Assembly (NCBI GenBank): GCA_017450545.1
Contig: JAFSTL010000091.1
Span: 1 to 13,805 of the forward strand
Direction of reading: 5' to 3'
Length of the DNA stretch: 13,805 nucleotides
DNA from: Alphaproteobacteria bacterium
GTDB taxonomy: Bacteria > Pseudomonadota > Alphaproteobacteria > RUG11792
Shown piece by piece: positions 12,285 through 13,805 of the stretch (positions are counted from its first letter, which is position 1; every line of letters begins with the position of its first letter). Under the pieces are notes generated by a model. The model saw only the letters and a list, made by a program, of their open reading frames with translations. It ran no database searches and was not told the DNA's origin. Position numbers and translations under genes: made by a program.

Positions 12285-13805
12285 TTACTCTACCCTTTCA
12301 TAGAACGCTATTTGTATGCTGTATGATTTGGCGTTTGGCTCTCGGCGTTCTACATCGTGACCTACTTTATACCAACCAGATTCGGTATTTATTCGAACGC
12401 TATAAGTTTTTGGGTCTTTCACTTTTCCATCCACTACTCCTATAAGCTTATATTTTTTACCTGCCGTCTCTATTATATTTTGTGTCTCAATTAAATCTGC
12501 GTTATATTTGTCCCGATAAAATGCTATTAGTTTAGGCATTGTCATTATTGATACAAATTCTGATGCACCATCTGCGCGCTGTTTTATTCCTAGCATTTTT
12601 TCATAATTTTTTATTGTCTCTTGTATACTTTCTTCTCCTTCGTCTACTCCAAGATACATATTGTATTGAGTTGATTGTACGCTGCTGCCTTTTTTATATA
12701 TTTTCCCTTTTAGTGTTATGTATTCGCTAATCTCCATTGACCTCAGATCAATTGCGTTCTTTCCTTTTCGTTCTGCCTCTTCCCTTAATAACCTGATTAT
12801 GTTTTTGTATGTTTGCATTATTCTTTGAGTTCTATTCAGTTCATCATCGCTTTTAGGAATATTTAAGCTTTTCCGCATCTCAGCTATATCGTCGGTTGCC
12901 TCATAGAAATCGCCCGCTCTTAGATCATAGAATATTCTCTGTACCCAGTAACTGGGTTCGTCTTGCTTATTGTTTTCCTGGTGTAGCCTTTTTATGAGTT
13001 TATGTATTGACTCTGAGTTATACAAAATCCTCATGACTAAGTTAGTTAAATATATTTCTTCCCATATGCCATCTATGTCGTCGCTCATTACTCTATATCC
13101 TATCCACGTTATCTCATCTTTAGTTTTAGGCGTTGTGTTTTTACTCGCAGCAGTGCGCAGCTTGTCTTCTTGGCCATGTTTTAGGTATATTTCTACGTTT
13201 TGTTTGGGGAATCGAATTGTGGCAGAGCCTTTATGAGTGCTCCACATCTCAAATTTTCTTTGTTTAAATTCTCGTATCACTGTGTAATATTTGTTATTAT
13301 TTTGATTTGTTTGTACCTCTTTTATATAATCATATAAATTTAAATCCGTTGCATACGTTTGTATATCGCTAACGGCTGTATTTATATAGTCCCAATAGTC
13401 TTGTGCATAGTATGTCTTAAGCTTTTTCCCGACTTCTGAAACTCCATCATTACTTAGTGCTCCGCCATTATGTATTGCGTATTCCAAGTAATTCCACAAT
13501 ACAACTGCGTTCCAATTCTCTGGAGAATATCCCGTATGGTCCTTTGCTTCAAATGTTACTATTGTCCCAACATTTTCAAACTCCGCTTTCCCTTGCATAC
13601 AATCCGCAACCGCCTGAGGTATAACTTTGTATATCGAGTCCTCGTATATTTTGTCATTATACCATTTGTCTTTGCGCGGACTATCGTCATAATATCCAGC
13701 ATTAGCTCTCCAACCAGCTTCATACACAAAGTGTTGAAACTTCTCGGGAGTGTTGATAATCGTCTCAGCATAACAACACTGAATAAACGCGAATATTACA
13801 GCAAT
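12285..13805 (-). CDS. Secreted protein of unknown function (5' end off window)
   Basis: I do not recognise this protein. The frame is open from the right edge to TAA at 12287-12285, giving 506 visible residues. A GTG at 13727 could be taken as start, but the 26 codons before it read IAVIFAFIQCCYAETIIN, the end of a Sec signal peptide with a likely cleavage after Cys-Tyr-Ala, so the real start lies beyond the window and the product is exported. The mature part is rich in Tyr, Trp, Asn and Lys (YEAGWRANAGYYDDSPRKDK, YYAQDYWDYINTAV, ENWNAVVLWNYLEYAIHN), with a helical stretch near RTQRIMQTYKNIIRLLREEA, and ends SYSIQIAFYERVE. No transmembrane segment, lipobox, zinc motif or catalytic signature is visible. 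No close terminator follows; the T-tract hairpin at 11787-11840 may serve. A host-directed or envelope role is possible but unproven. Confidence 0.82.
   Translation of the reverse strand: MAVIFAFIQCCYAETIINTPEKFQHFVYEAGWRANAGYYDDSPRKDKWYNDKIYEDSIYKVIPQAVADCMQGKAEFENVGTIVTFEAKDHTGYSPENWNAVVLWNYLEYAIHNGGALSNDGVSEVGKKLKTYYAQDYWDYINTAVSDIQTYATDLNLYDYIKEVQTNQNNNKYYTVIREFKQRKFEMWSTHKGSATIRFPKQNVEIYLKHGQEDKLRTAASKNTTPKTKDEITWIGYRVMSDDIDGIWEEIYLTNLVMRILYNSESIHKLIKRLHQENNKQDEPSYWVQRIFYDLRAGDFYEATDDIAEMRKSLNIPKSDDELNRTQRIMQTYKNIIRLLREEAERKGKNAIDLRSMEISEYITLKGKIYKKGSSVQSTQYNMYLGVDEGEESIQETIKNYEKMLGIKQRADGASEFVSIMTMPKLIAFYRDKYNADLIETQNIIETAGKKYKLIGVVDGKVKDPKTYSVRINTESGWYKVGHDVERREPNAKSYSIQIAFYERVE

Overview
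The window looks like part of the chromosome of an AT-rich, genome-reduced alphaproteobacterium, most like the intracellular Holosporales/Rickettsiales type. I infer this from gene content, not from a search. The signs are an alphaproteobacterial-style XerC, a stand-alone LON-domain protein, a short 150-residue MlaD, the miaB-ybeY-tlyC order, a PolA with a decayed proofreading domain, and a decayed insertion sequence. Thirteen protein genes are visible. Eleven are identified or assigned to a family, and the two at the window edges are unrecognised and both lack their 5' ends.

Left part (1-2786). A forward gene enters from the left edge. It carries a 75-bp tandem repeat that encodes 25-residue P/Q-rich units, followed by a helical-looking C-terminal domain of unknown function. 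It runs tail to tail into a reverse operon, xerC-dnaQ-nuoB, whose genes overlap one another. The NuoB keeps its iron-sulfur cysteines but is unusually divergent and has no other complex I gene nearby.

Middle (2787-5863). Divergent from xerC is a forward series: tdk, mlaD, then rpsB-tsf behind a structured leader of about 175 bp. The xerC/tdk gap holds a 10-bp sequence repeated at one-helical-turn spacing on top of both candidate promoters. EF-Ts carries an unusual cysteine cluster.

Right-middle (5911-11678). A tight reverse operon reads LON-domain protein, miaB, ybeY, tlyC, polA, with junctions of -4 to +3 bp. It starts at an extended -10 promoter overlapped by a perfect inverted repeat. The gene phoH, usual between miaB and ybeY in alphaproteobacteria, is absent. 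The genes cover tRNA modification, rRNA processing, a CBS-domain protein and DNA repair polymerase.

Right end (11692-13805). A broken IS481-like transposase remnant is preceded by a long hairpin that includes its ribosome binding site. Beyond it lies a large reverse gene whose product has a signal-peptide-like N-terminus, is rich in aromatic residues, and belongs to no family I recognise. Its true start lies beyond the right edge.

I see no CRISPR array, rRNA, tRNA, restriction system or toxin-antitoxin pair. The least explained content is the two edge genes.
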